A DNA stretch of 31,769 bases from Clostridium sp. CAG:451 (GTDB taxonomy: Bacteria; Bacillota_I; Bacilli_A; RF39; UBA660): contig FR901072.1 in the NCBI GenBank assembly GCA_000438295.1, positions 5,466 through 37,234 on the forward strand. Reading direction: 5' to 3'. Under the pieces are notes generated by a model. The model was given only the letters and a program-made list of their open reading frames with translations. It had not been told where the DNA came from and searched no databases. Shown one piece after another: positions 15,465-22,388 of the stretch. Both the position numbers and the translations under genes were made by a program. Each line of letters starts with the position of its first letter. Position 1 is the first letter of the stretch.

Positions 15465-16658
15465 TTATTCTTCTACTGATAAGTCATAAGTATCTCTTGC
15501 AATCATTAACTCTTCATCAGTTGCTAATACATAAACTGGTATTTTAGACTCATTACTAGAAATAATTCCTTCAACACCTTTTCTAACGATTGTTTCTTTA
15601 TTTTTTTCTTCATCTAAATATATACCTAATGGATAAAGCTTATTGATAGCTTCTTTTCTAATAATATCATCATTTTCTCCACCACCAGCGGTAAAGCAAA
15701 TAGCATCAACTTCTCCTCCTAGTTTTACATAGTATTTAGCTACATAATCGACTATCTTATCGGTATACATATCAAGTGCTAACAAGGCTTTAGCATCACG
15801 CGCTTCATAGGCTCTATCTATATCTCTTAAATCACTCATACCAGCAATTCCTTCAAGACCACTTTGCTTATTTAATTGACTATCCATCCAATCTAGATTT
15901 CTTTCTTCTTTCTTCATAATATATGATAGGATAGAATAATCTATATCACCTGACCTTGTTCCCATCATTATACCGGCATTTGGGGTAAATCCCATAGAAG
16001 TGTCAATAGATTTTCCATCTTTTACAGCTGTTATTGATGCCCCATTTCCAATATGACAGATAATTAGATTAGGATTTTTACCTAACATTTCTTTCATCTT
16101 TTCTGTTATAAACTTATGACTTAATCCATGAAAACCATACTTTCTAACATCATACTTAACATACCATTCATAAGGTACTGGATAAAGATATGTTTTTTCT
16201 TTCATTGTTTGATGAAAAGCAGTATCAAAACAAGCTACTAATTTAGCATTAGGAATATTTTTCTTAAAGGCATATATTCCTTTTAGAGCAGCTGGATTAT
16301 GAAGTGGTGCTAAATCACTTATCTCTTCAATTTCCATTAATACTCTATCGGTTATCTCTACTGATTTTGAGTATTTATTACCACCATGAACTACTCTATT
16401 TCCCACAGCTTCAATTTCATCTAGTGAAGATATTACTCTATTATTTATTAATTCATCTAATAAAATCTTAACTGCTTCATTATGATCTTTTAGTGGTACA
16501 TCTTTGCTAATTTTTTCATCACCAATTCTAATACTATAGCAACTACCAAAAAGACCAATTCGCTCAAACATTCCTTTCATTAAAAGTTTCTCTTCTGGCA
16601 TCTCGTATAAACGAAACTTTAAAGAACTACTCCCAGCGTTAACTGATAATAATTTCAT
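15465..16658 (-). CDS. ackA: Acetate kinase-like (second paralogue)
   Basis: A 397-residue acetate kinase family protein, clearly paralogous to the copy at 13507-14691. Most active-site segments persist: Asn7 in SVNAGSSSLKF, FDTAFHQTM, YGFHGLSH, GTRSGDID and TDEELMIARDT. It differs at positions that are normally invariant: GHR is GNR (Asn87) in front of VVHGG, the Pro after SGDxD is Tyr (GDIDYS), and FTAGVGEN is FTAGGGEN. These may shift substrate preference or rate; butyrate or propionate kinase activity is possible but not shown. It has a good AAAGGAGATG site and its own promoter, and is followed by the JAMM-like gene. Confidence 0.93.
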   Translation of the reverse strand: MKLLSVNAGSSSLKFRLYEMPEEKLLMKGMFERIGLFGSCYSIRIGDEKISKDVPLKDHNEAVKILLDELINNRVISSLDEIEAVGNRVVHGGNKYSKSVEITDRVLMEIEEISDLAPLHNPAALKGIYAFKKNIPNAKLVACFDTAFHQTMKEKTYLYPVPYEWYVKYDVRKYGFHGLSHKFITEKMKEMLGKNPNLIICHIGNGASITAVKDGKSIDTSMGFTPNAGIMMGTRSGDIDYSILSYIMKKEERNLDWMDSQLNKQSGLEGIAGMSDLRDIDRAYEARDAKALLALDMYTDKIVDYVAKYYVKLGGEVDAICFTAGGGENDDIIRKEAINKLYPLGIYLDEEKNKETIVRKGVEGIISSNESKIPVYVLATDEELMIARDTYDLSVEE

Positions 16659-16680
16659 TTTTTTGCATCTCCTTTCCCCT

Positions 16681-16710
16681 ATTGTACCAAAACATATTTA
16701 AAAATTCCAA
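16681..16710 (-). promoter_or_regulatory. Promoter of the ackA2-JAMM operon
   Basis: On the minus strand TTGGAA (16705-16710) and an extended -10 TGGTACAAT (TACAAT at 16681-16686) are separated by 18 bases. Confidence 0.65.
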
Positions 16711-16716
16711 CTATTT

Positions 16717-17136
16717 TTATTTTATGTGATAACCATTAGAGTTTAGTCCAATATTTTTTAAAGTTTTCACCTTATTTTCAACATTCATATCTTCTATTTC
16801 TGGAATAGCTTCTTTTATTTTATCTGCATCAGTATAAGATAATACTCTTTCAACAATAGAATCATTGTCTTCAAAATTCTTTGATGGTGATTTAAAAGGT
16901 AAAAACTCTTCTTCATCATATGTCGACCAAAGATAACTATCATTATTAATATATAAAACACTACATAATTCTTTTTTATTCATTATTAAAAATAACTTAT
17001 CCTTTATACCTTCTCTTTTTCTCCTTAAAAATTCAAGATTTGTGCTTATAAATAAAAGGGCTGTTTTATAATCTAAATTACTTTCTCCAAATACTTCTAT
17101 TACTTCATTAAATTCTTTTACTACTTTCTCCTGCAT
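16717..17136 (-). CDS. Unknown partner of the HipA-like kinase
   Basis: A 139-residue soluble protein of no family I recognise. It is acidic, with predicted helices at both ends (KVVKEFNEVIEVFGE; KIKEAIPEIEDMNVENKVKTLK) and a short central beta region (LFLIMNKKELCSVLYINNDSYLW). No helix-turn-helix is evident, so it is not a typical HipB antitoxin. The start at 17136 has a strong AAGGAGG and lies 29 bases inside the 3' end of the HipA-like gene, so the two are translated together. It could be a kinase substrate, inhibitor or adaptor. Confidence 0.75.
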   Translation of the reverse strand: MQEKVVKEFNEVIEVFGESNLDYKTALLFISTNLEFLRRKREGIKDKLFLIMNKKELCSVLYINNDSYLWSTYDEEEFLPFKSPSKNFEDNDSIVERVLSYTDADKIKEAIPEIEDMNVENKVKTLKNIGLNSNGYHIK

Positions 17137-18241
17137 TATTTTTACTACCTCCTTGATATTCCATATCCATAACAGTTGCTAGTTTTTTCTGATGATAACT
17201 AAAAACATTATAAATATAGCCTAATAAATCATCACTCATTTCTATACCATTTTCTAGAGAAACTTTTTCAATCATATTTTCTAAATTCAGTTCATTGATT
17301 TCTCTAAAAAATGGTTCAATATATTTTATAGATTCACTTCCTGTTTTTCTTATAAAATCCCTAAATACGTCTAATGACGATTCTTTTTCACCATTTTTTA
17401 TATTGTCACTTGATAAGGTGAAACTTGGTCTTGTTAAATAAACGATTTTATCTATCTGTTCATAATCCCTTGAAAATCTAGCATACATAAAAGCATTTTT
17501 AAAGTTAGTTACAACTTTATCCATAAATGGAAAACCAAGACCAAATGATGTACTATTGTCAAATAATGGACTTGCTCTATAAGTGTCACCTTTTTTTATT
17601 AATCCCCAATTATTAGGATGTCTGTCACCTTGCAAAGTAAATATATCAAATAGTAACATATTAACATAACTATTAATTATATTAGGAACTTCCTCAGATT
17701 TTAAATCTTTTCTTTCTGCTAGAATATCCCATACTTGATCTAGTGTATTAAGTCTACTAAAAACAGGGTTGCTCTGTGTTAGAGAATTATAATTTCTAAT
17801 TTCTTCAGGTATTAAGTAACTATCATATTTTTTCTTTAAAGTTTCTTTTAATGTTCCTTTTTTTGTTTCACTAGTAAAGAAGTCTTGAAACACCTCATAT
17901 CCTAAAATTAATGTTTCATCTTCTTTTAACATTTGTTTAGAAAGTACGCCTTTTTTATCCCGAAAATAAGCAGCATGATACTCAGCACATGGTAAACCTA
18001 GTTTTTTGGCAAACTCTTGTGATAGTAGTTCACCCCAAACATTATTTTTAAAATCAGGAAAATGTTTAAATAAATAACTATTTCCTCGATATTTTATCCA
18101 ACATAAAGCATTAGTACCTTCCCCTTCTAATTCAATAAATGGTTGACTATATAAATCTCTTAAATCACCATTAAACGTATAATTATATTCATTTTTTAAA
18201 ACTTCCTCTATATCAATAAAACCTTTATAGTCATCAAACAT
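17108..18241 (-). CDS. HipA-like Ser/Thr kinase-fold protein
   Basis: A 377-residue protein with a HipA C-terminal-type kinase domain. Landmarks from the chosen start: a lysine in SYLFKHF (Lys59) as likely ATP ligand, GDRHPNNWG (205-213) as the catalytic loop (Asp206, Asn210) and SPLFDNSTSFG (224-234) holding the metal-binding Asp228. The N-terminal HipA dimer domain is absent, as in stand-alone CtkA-like forms. I use the ATG at 18241, spaced properly from TAGGTGAT; a GTG and an ATG 9-12 bases upstream overlap that site. HipA kinases phosphorylate aminoacyl-tRNA synthetases and induce dormancy, but the free-standing forms have unknown targets. It lies next to a spore-protein gene but behind a terminator. 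Confidence 0.8.
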   Translation of the reverse strand: MFDDYKGFIDIEEVLKNEYNYTFNGDLRDLYSQPFIELEGEGTNALCWIKYRGNSYLFKHFPDFKNNVWGELLSQEFAKKLGLPCAEYHAAYFRDKKGVLSKQMLKEDETLILGYEVFQDFFTSETKKGTLKETLKKKYDSYLIPEEIRNYNSLTQSNPVFSRLNTLDQVWDILAERKDLKSEEVPNIINSYVNMLLFDIFTLQGDRHPNNWGLIKKGDTYRASPLFDNSTSFGLGFPFMDKVVTNFKNAFMYARFSRDYEQIDKIVYLTRPSFTLSSDNIKNGEKESSLDVFRDFIRKTGSESIKYIEPFFREINELNLENMIEKVSLENGIEMSDDLLGYIYNVFSYHQKKLATVMDMEYQGGSKNNAGESSKRI

Positions 18242-18282
18242 TTTAATCATCACCTACTATTTAAGTATACAAAAAATATTAT

Positions 18283-18309
18283 AAAAAAGATAGGCTTTTT
18301 CGGCCTATC
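18283..18309 (-). terminator. Terminator of the SASP gene
   Basis: GATAGGC (18303-18309 on the minus strand) pairs with GCCTATC (18289-18295) with a 7-base loop CGAAAAA, followed by a T-run. It separates the SASP gene from the HipA-like gene. Confidence 0.9.
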
Positions 18310-18326
18310 GACTAAGTTATCTATAA

Positions 18327-18542
18327 TTACTTGTTAGTATAACTTCCGCTTACTTGATTAAGTCCGTTTTGAACTAAACGTTTTGTGATTTCACCACCAA
18401 CTGATCCGTTGGCACGAGAAGTAGCATCTGGTCCTAAATTAACACCGAATTCATTAGCTATTTCGTATTTCATTTTATCGATTGCTTGTTTAGCACCAGG
18501 AACACGCATTTTCATTGAACTGTTGTTACTTGAGTTATTCAT
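18327..18542 (-). CDS. Alpha/beta-type small acid-soluble spore protein
   Basis: A 71-residue SASP. These DNA-binding proteins coat and protect the spore chromosome and are degraded on germination. Both family signatures are present: the germination-protease cleavage region (KYEIANEFGVNLGPDATSRANG, with the EFGV core at about 31-34) and the C-terminal VGGEITKRLVQ helix. The Asn/Ser-rich first ten residues are variable in the family. It has a very strong AGGAGGTG site and a sigma-G-type promoter, as expected for forespore expression, and is monocistronic. Confidence 0.98.
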   Translation of the reverse strand: MNNSSNNSSMKMRVPGAKQAIDKMKYEIANEFGVNLGPDATSRANGSVGGEITKRLVQNGLNQVSGSYTNK

Positions 18543-18562
18543 TGTTTCACCTCCTACATTAG

Positions 18563-18592
18563 TAGAATGTGAATTTTTTAAGATTTAATACA
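18563..18592 (-). promoter_or_regulatory. Sigma-G-type promoter of the SASP gene
   Basis: On the minus strand TGTATT (18587-18592), a 17-base spacer and CATTCTA (18563-18569) match the sigma-G pattern (-35 GnATA-like, -10 CATnnTA), the class known to drive ssp genes. Confidence 0.75.
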
Positions 18593-18615
18593 TTTTTTTT
18601 GATGGTAATTTTTGC

Positions 18616-19803
18616 CTAAAGAAATTCTTTTAAATTTTCTTCTTGTTCATTTTTAATTTTTAAAGTAAAAGTATTTTTTACAGTATCCATAAGAATCTCT
18701 TGATAAGCTATTTTTTTTTCTTGTTTAATACATTCGTCTAAACTTGGATTAATTACTGGATGCTTTGGTACAAAGACTGTACAGCAATCTTCATAAGGTA
18801 AAATACTAGTTTCATAAGTATCTATTTTTTTAGCTATATCTATTATTTCTAATTTATCAAAACAAGCAACTGGTCTAATAACTGGATAATTAGTTACATT
18901 ATTAATAACATGCATACTGTGTAATGTCTGACTGGCTACTTGACCAATACTTTCTCCATTGATAATAGCATAAGCTTTATTTTTTTTAGCTAGCATTTCC
19001 ATAATACGATACATCATTCTTCGCATTATAGTAATAACATAGTCTTCTTTAACATTTTTATAAATTTCTTCTTGAATTTTAGTAAATGGTACAATATGTA
19101 CTTTTACTTCAGTTTGATATTTAGCAAGTTTCTTAGCAAGAGTTAAAACTTTTTCTCTAGCTTCTAAACTAGTATGCGGTATTGCTTCAAAGTAAACAGC
19201 TTCTACTTTTATACCACGTTTCATAGCAAGATATCCAGCTACTGGTGAATCAATTCCACCACTTAACATTAATAATCCTTTAGGTTGAGTTCCTATTGGG
19301 TAACCACCAAGACCTTTAAAAGCATTATAATATAGTAGTGTTTTTTCTTTTAGTATTTCTATATTAATAAGTACTTCTGGATTATGAACATCTACTTTTA
19401 TATTGTTTTTATTTTTTAAAACCATTCCACCAAAATATGGTGCTAACTCTTCACTTGTTTCCCTAAATGTTTTATCACTTCGTTTAACTTTTACTTTAAA
19501 AGTTTTAAAATTAACTTTAGAGACTGTTTCTATTAGTAATTTACTAATTGCTTCTTTATTTGATTCACAGGTATATATCATATGATAAGAATGTATTCCA
19601 AAAGTAGTATTTATGGCTTCTATTATTTCTTTTTCTACTAGAGAGTCATAACTTATATACATTCTAGCTAAATCCATAGTAATACTAGCATCATATTTTT
19701 TTATTTTAGCTTCTAAATTGTTTTTTAAAGTCTTAACAAAGAAATTTCTGTTTCCTTTTTTAGTAGTTAATTCTCCATACTTAATTAATATCATTTTCTC
19801 CAT
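18616..19803 (-). CDS. thiI: tRNA 4-thiouridine synthase ThiI
   Basis: ThiI adenylates U8 of tRNA and transfers sulfur to make 4-thiouridine. The 395-residue protein has the N-terminal ferredoxin-like domain, a THUMP domain (about 60-165) and the PP-loop ATPase motif SGGIDSPVAGYLA (181-193). INGESIGQVASQT and PYEDCCTVFVP follow further on. The length is that of the Bacillus type, without the C-terminal rhodanese domain of the enterobacterial form, so sulfur must come directly from a cysteine desulfurase; one is encoded immediately upstream. The start ATG shares one base with the stop of that gene (TAATG). It overlaps no other gene. Confidence 0.97.
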   Translation of the reverse strand: MEKMILIKYGELTTKKGNRNFFVKTLKNNLEAKIKKYDASITMDLARMYISYDSLVEKEIIEAINTTFGIHSYHMIYTCESNKEAISKLLIETVSKVNFKTFKVKVKRSDKTFRETSEELAPYFGGMVLKNKNNIKVDVHNPEVLINIEILKEKTLLYYNAFKGLGGYPIGTQPKGLLMLSGGIDSPVAGYLAMKRGIKVEAVYFEAIPHTSLEAREKVLTLAKKLAKYQTEVKVHIVPFTKIQEEIYKNVKEDYVITIMRRMMYRIMEMLAKKNKAYAIINGESIGQVASQTLHSMHVINNVTNYPVIRPVACFDKLEIIDIAKKIDTYETSILPYEDCCTVFVPKHPVINPSLDECIKQEKKIAYQEILMDTVKNTFTLKIKNEQEENLKEFL

Positions 19804-20906
19804 TATAGTATCTCCTCCTTTAAAACTTTTATGAATGTATCTATTTCTTCTTTAGTATTATCTTTTGATAGACTAACTCTTAAAGAACTTTTACTTATAT
19901 CCATGTTATTAGTTAAGGCATAAAGTGTTTTTGAATAATCTTCTTTTGATGAACAAGCGGTTTTACTTGATATATATATGTCAAAAAGTTCAAAAGTATG
20001 TAAAACTGTCTCTGGTTTCTTACCTATTATACTAAAGTTTAGAATATAAGGTGAGGAGTCTTTTGGTGAATTAATAACTACATCTAAGTTAGTTAGTTGG
20101 TTTCTTAAGTATTTATTAAGTTCTACTACTTTTAGAGTATTTTCATCTTCCTCTTCCAATATTAAACGAAGAGCTTTAGCAAGTGAGGCAATTAAAGGTA
20201 CAGATGGTGTACCAGCCCTGTAGACGGTTTGACTATCTCCTCCAGATATCAATGGTAAAAGATTGATATTTTCTTTTTTGATTAAGCAAGCAATACCTTT
20301 TATACCAAAAAACTTATGAGCACTAAAACTAAATAAGTCTACATTATCTAGGTTTACAGGTATTTTACCAACACTTTGTGTTCCATCTACATGAAAAATT
20401 GTCTTAGGATATTTCTTTATAAGTTTACCAATTTCCTCTATATCTTGAATAATACCCGTCTCACTATTAACATGATGAATAGTAACAAGGACTGGTTCTT
20501 CTTGTAAAAGGGCATTAAGATTATCTAGGTCTATATGTCCAAATTTATCAAGTTTTACATATTTGACACTTATATCTTCTCCTAATTGTTGTAAAGTCTC
20601 ACTAATAGAAGCATGTTCTAACTCGGTAGTAATTACTAGTTTATTGCGATATTTATAGTAATCTATCACTCCTTTTATAGCCATATTATTAGATTCACTA
20701 GAGCTAGATGTAAAAATAACCTCATCACTCTTTACACCCATAAGAGTTGCTACTTGACTTTCTGCCTCTCTCATTAATTTTTTACTTTTTAGTCCTAATT
20801 TATGTAGAGAATTAGGGTTAGCAAAAAATTCTTCACTAACTTTATAAAATGTATCAAGGACTTCTTTCCTAGTTTTAGTAGTTGCACTGTTATCAAAATA
20901 AATCAT
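19803..20906 (-). CDS. Cysteine desulfurase (NifZ/IscS-like)
   Basis: A 367-residue PLP enzyme that takes sulfur from cysteine. The PLP lysine is Lys198 in FSAHKFFG. ELEHAS (95-100) and HVDGTQSVGK (172-181) bind the cofactor, and Cys318 in SSKTACSS is the persulfide cysteine. The loop around the cysteine is the short class I form. In Bacillus a dedicated desulfurase (NifZ) paired with thiI supplies sulfur for 4-thiouridine, and the same coupled arrangement occurs here, so that role is more likely than general Fe-S assembly. The start is set by AAGGAGG, 8 bases upstream. Confidence 0.95.
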   Translation of the reverse strand: MIYFDNSATTKTRKEVLDTFYKVSEEFFANPNSLHKLGLKSKKLMREAESQVATLMGVKSDEVIFTSSSSESNNMAIKGVIDYYKYRNKLVITTELEHASISETLQQLGEDISVKYVKLDKFGHIDLDNLNALLQEEPVLVTIHHVNSETGIIQDIEEIGKLIKKYPKTIFHVDGTQSVGKIPVNLDNVDLFSFSAHKFFGIKGIACLIKKENINLLPLISGGDSQTVYRAGTPSVPLIASLAKALRLILEEEDENTLKVVELNKYLRNQLTNLDVVINSPKDSSPYILNFSIIGKKPETVLHTFELFDIYISSKTACSSKEDYSKTLYALTNNMDISKSSLRVSLSKDNTKEEIDTFIKVLKEEIL

Positions 20907-20933
20907 AAGATACCTCCTTTTTATAGCAAGCCT

Positions 20934-20942
20934 ATTATAACA
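20934..20942 (-). promoter_or_regulatory. Extended -10 promoter of the desulfurase-thiI operon
   Basis: On the minus strand TGTTATAAT (TG-n-TATAAT; TATAAT at 20934-20939) lies about 28 bases before the start codon. No good -35 is seen, which extended -10 promoters can tolerate. Confidence 0.6.
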
Positions 20943-20952
20943 AATTTATTTA

Positions 20953-20980
20953 AAAATAAAAAGGAGAAAATTACTTCTCC
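20953..20980 (-). terminator. Terminator of the surface-protein gene
   Basis: GGAGAA/TTCTCC (20975-20980 and 20963-20968) with a 6-base loop that contains the stop codon, followed on the minus strand by TTTTTATTTT. Confidence 0.85.
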
Positions 20981-22158
20981 CCAATATATTTCCAATGAGC
21001 ATAATAAGTTGTATCAGTATTTGGTACTATAGTGTTTTCATCTATCTTTTCTCCATTAACTGGATCAGTATACCATCCCAATAACTGATAATTATCCCTT
21101 TTAAGATATGGAAATGTATAAAGATTAGTTCCTTTCATTTTAACTATCTCTGCTACACTTAATCCCCCTTCTTGTATTTGGAGATTTCTTATTTCTATGG
21201 TTCTATCATTTGTATCAGTCCAGTCATAAAAAATAAAAGCACTATATTTATTACTATCAGCTTTAAAAGTTCTAGTATATCTTTTATATTCTGATGTTAA
21301 ACTATATTTTATATTACCAATCTGTCCAGCAGTTCCTTCTTGTTCGCTTCCAATAATAGCAGTTAAATCTACATTTGCTTTAGCTTCAAAACTATAGGTA
21401 TATGTTTTATTTGCAGCTAACACATTGTTACTAGGAAAATACCAACCGCGATTAGCTTTATTTTTATTTGCAGTAACAAAGAAGACTCTACCAACATCAT
21501 CATAATAAGTTTCATATTTAGTTAAAGAAATAGCTGTTTCACAACATGGATTAAAAATATTAGTATTATAATATTCATCAAACACATCATTTACTAAATA
21601 GTTATAATCATATGTGATAGTTGTTGCTTGTTCATTTGATACTTCTTGATTAGCTTCTATTCTTATTTTAGCTTTAAATGCTTGTCCACCTATATCTCCA
21701 TTAACATCTTTATTTAACCAGACCCTTAAAATAATATTATCTTTTCCATCTTTATTTAATATACCATTATATATTTTTCTATCCTTTAGTTCTAAAGGAC
21801 TATATTTATTACCATTTATTTCTAGACTATACTTAATAAATTTATCATCTAATCTAGTAGTTCCCGTTGGAATAGTATCATCATCTAGATAAATACTGTA
21901 ACTGCCATATCCGACTCCAATATTTTCTACACTAAACTTAAATCCATCTTGATTCATTCCTTTATCATCAGACATAAACTCTCCTGACTCTAGGGTAAGA
22001 GAGTTCTCCTCAGTTAGACTAAATCTAAAGTTTCCTACTCTAATTGAATGAATCTTATCTCCATTAATTGTTTGTATTAACCAAGCATAGGTTATTCCTA
22101 ATCCTAATATTACTATTAACATAAAAGTTACTATTATAGCTATTTTCTTTTTATCCAT
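20971..22158 (-). CDS. Secreted surface protein with TasA-like signal and InlB-type repeat
   Basis: A 395-residue exported protein. The N-terminus has KKK, a hydrophobic stretch (6-22) and TYAWL (23-27), the pattern of SipW-type signal peptides of TasA/camelysin-like proteins. Residues about 35-175 form a TasA-like beta domain with paired acidic segments. Residues about 200-330 resemble a carbohydrate-binding jelly-roll module (YKRYTRTFKADSNKYSAFIFYDW, then IEIRNLQIQEGG). The C-terminus is one InlB B-repeat-like (Flg_new) unit, YQLLGWYTDPVNGEKI through YYAHW (about 357-390). No LPxTG sorting signal is present. Such proteins are typical of host-associated Bacillota. The start has AAAAGGAG and overlaps an upstream small ORF by 8 bases. 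Confidence 0.82.
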   Translation of the reverse strand: MDKKKIAIIVTFMLIVILGLGITYAWLIQTINGDKIHSIRVGNFRFSLTEENSLTLESGEFMSDDKGMNQDGFKFSVENIGVGYGSYSIYLDDDTIPTGTTRLDDKFIKYSLEINGNKYSPLELKDRKIYNGILNKDGKDNIILRVWLNKDVNGDIGGQAFKAKIRIEANQEVSNEQATTITYDYNYLVNDVFDEYYNTNIFNPCCETAISLTKYETYYDDVGRVFFVTANKNKANRGWYFPSNNVLAANKTYTYSFEAKANVDLTAIIGSEQEGTAGQIGNIKYSLTSEYKRYTRTFKADSNKYSAFIFYDWTDTNDRTIEIRNLQIQEGGLSVAEIVKMKGTNLYTFPYLKRDNYQLLGWYTDPVNGEKIDENTIVPNTDTTYYAHWKYIGEK

Positions 22159-22300
22159 TATCTACTACTCCTTTTATTTTTAATATGCACAAAAAAGAGA
22201 GAGCTATACTATATAGTCCTATCTTTGGTACACAATAAAAGAAAGCAGTCTTAGTACTTAATGCCCCCCTGTTAACTTGTTGTAAACTTAAGATACTCAT
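22151..22300 (-). CDS. Candidate 49-residue leader peptide
   Basis: On the minus strand an ATG at 22300 has a good AGAGGTGA site (22307-22314) 6 bases upstream. It opens a 49-codon frame starting MSILSLQQVN and ending VVDNG, with a hydrophobic stretch at about 19-40 (FFYCVPKIGLYSIALSFLC). The stop overlaps the start of the surface-protein gene by 8 bases, so translation could be coupled. The frame is embedded in nested inverted repeats. I know no matching family. It may be a regulatory leader peptide, a small membrane protein or chance; codons such as AGG GGG are unusual for this genome. Confidence 0.4.
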   Translation of the reverse strand: MSILSLQQVNRGALSTKTAFFYCVPKIGLYSIALSFLCILKIKGVVDNG

Positions 22301-22324
22301 GAAGGGTCACCTCTGCTTTCTTTT
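22237..22324. repeat. Nested inverted repeats upstream of the surface-protein gene
   Basis: A perfect 12-bp inverted repeat (AAAAGAAAGCAG at 22237-22248; CTGCTTTCTTTT at 22313-22324) encloses a second stem of 9 pairs with one bulge (AGTACTTAA at about 22254-22262 with TTAAGATACT at about 22289-22298). Inside that is an imperfect GTTAAC/GTAAAC stem. A C6 run (22264-22269) can pair over 4 bases with AGGG (22303-22306) outside the second stem, a possible pseudoknot. Read on the minus strand it covers the ribosome-binding site and early codons of the 49-codon frame. On the plus strand it ends in a T-run. The transcribed strand is not certain. Confidence 0.6.
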
Positions 22325-22388
22325 TTATTTGTTGTTGATTTGCGAATTAAAATGTACACTTTAACTCTTTTCTCATAATTCAATGTTA

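Noticed and set aside
16717..18241. A classical hipBA toxin-antitoxin locus
   Set aside because: The partner protein has no helix-turn-helix and the HipA N-terminal domain is missing.
18385..18588. Plus-strand frame opposite the SASP gene
   Set aside because: It is antisense to an unmistakable SASP with its own promoter, ribosome-binding site and terminator.
22237..22324. SRP RNA, T-box or a known riboswitch class
   Set aside because: The conserved SRP GGAAGGAAGCAGC loop, the T-box GGGUGG/ACCGCG motif and the cores of riboswitch classes I know are not present. Kept only as an unassigned structured leader.
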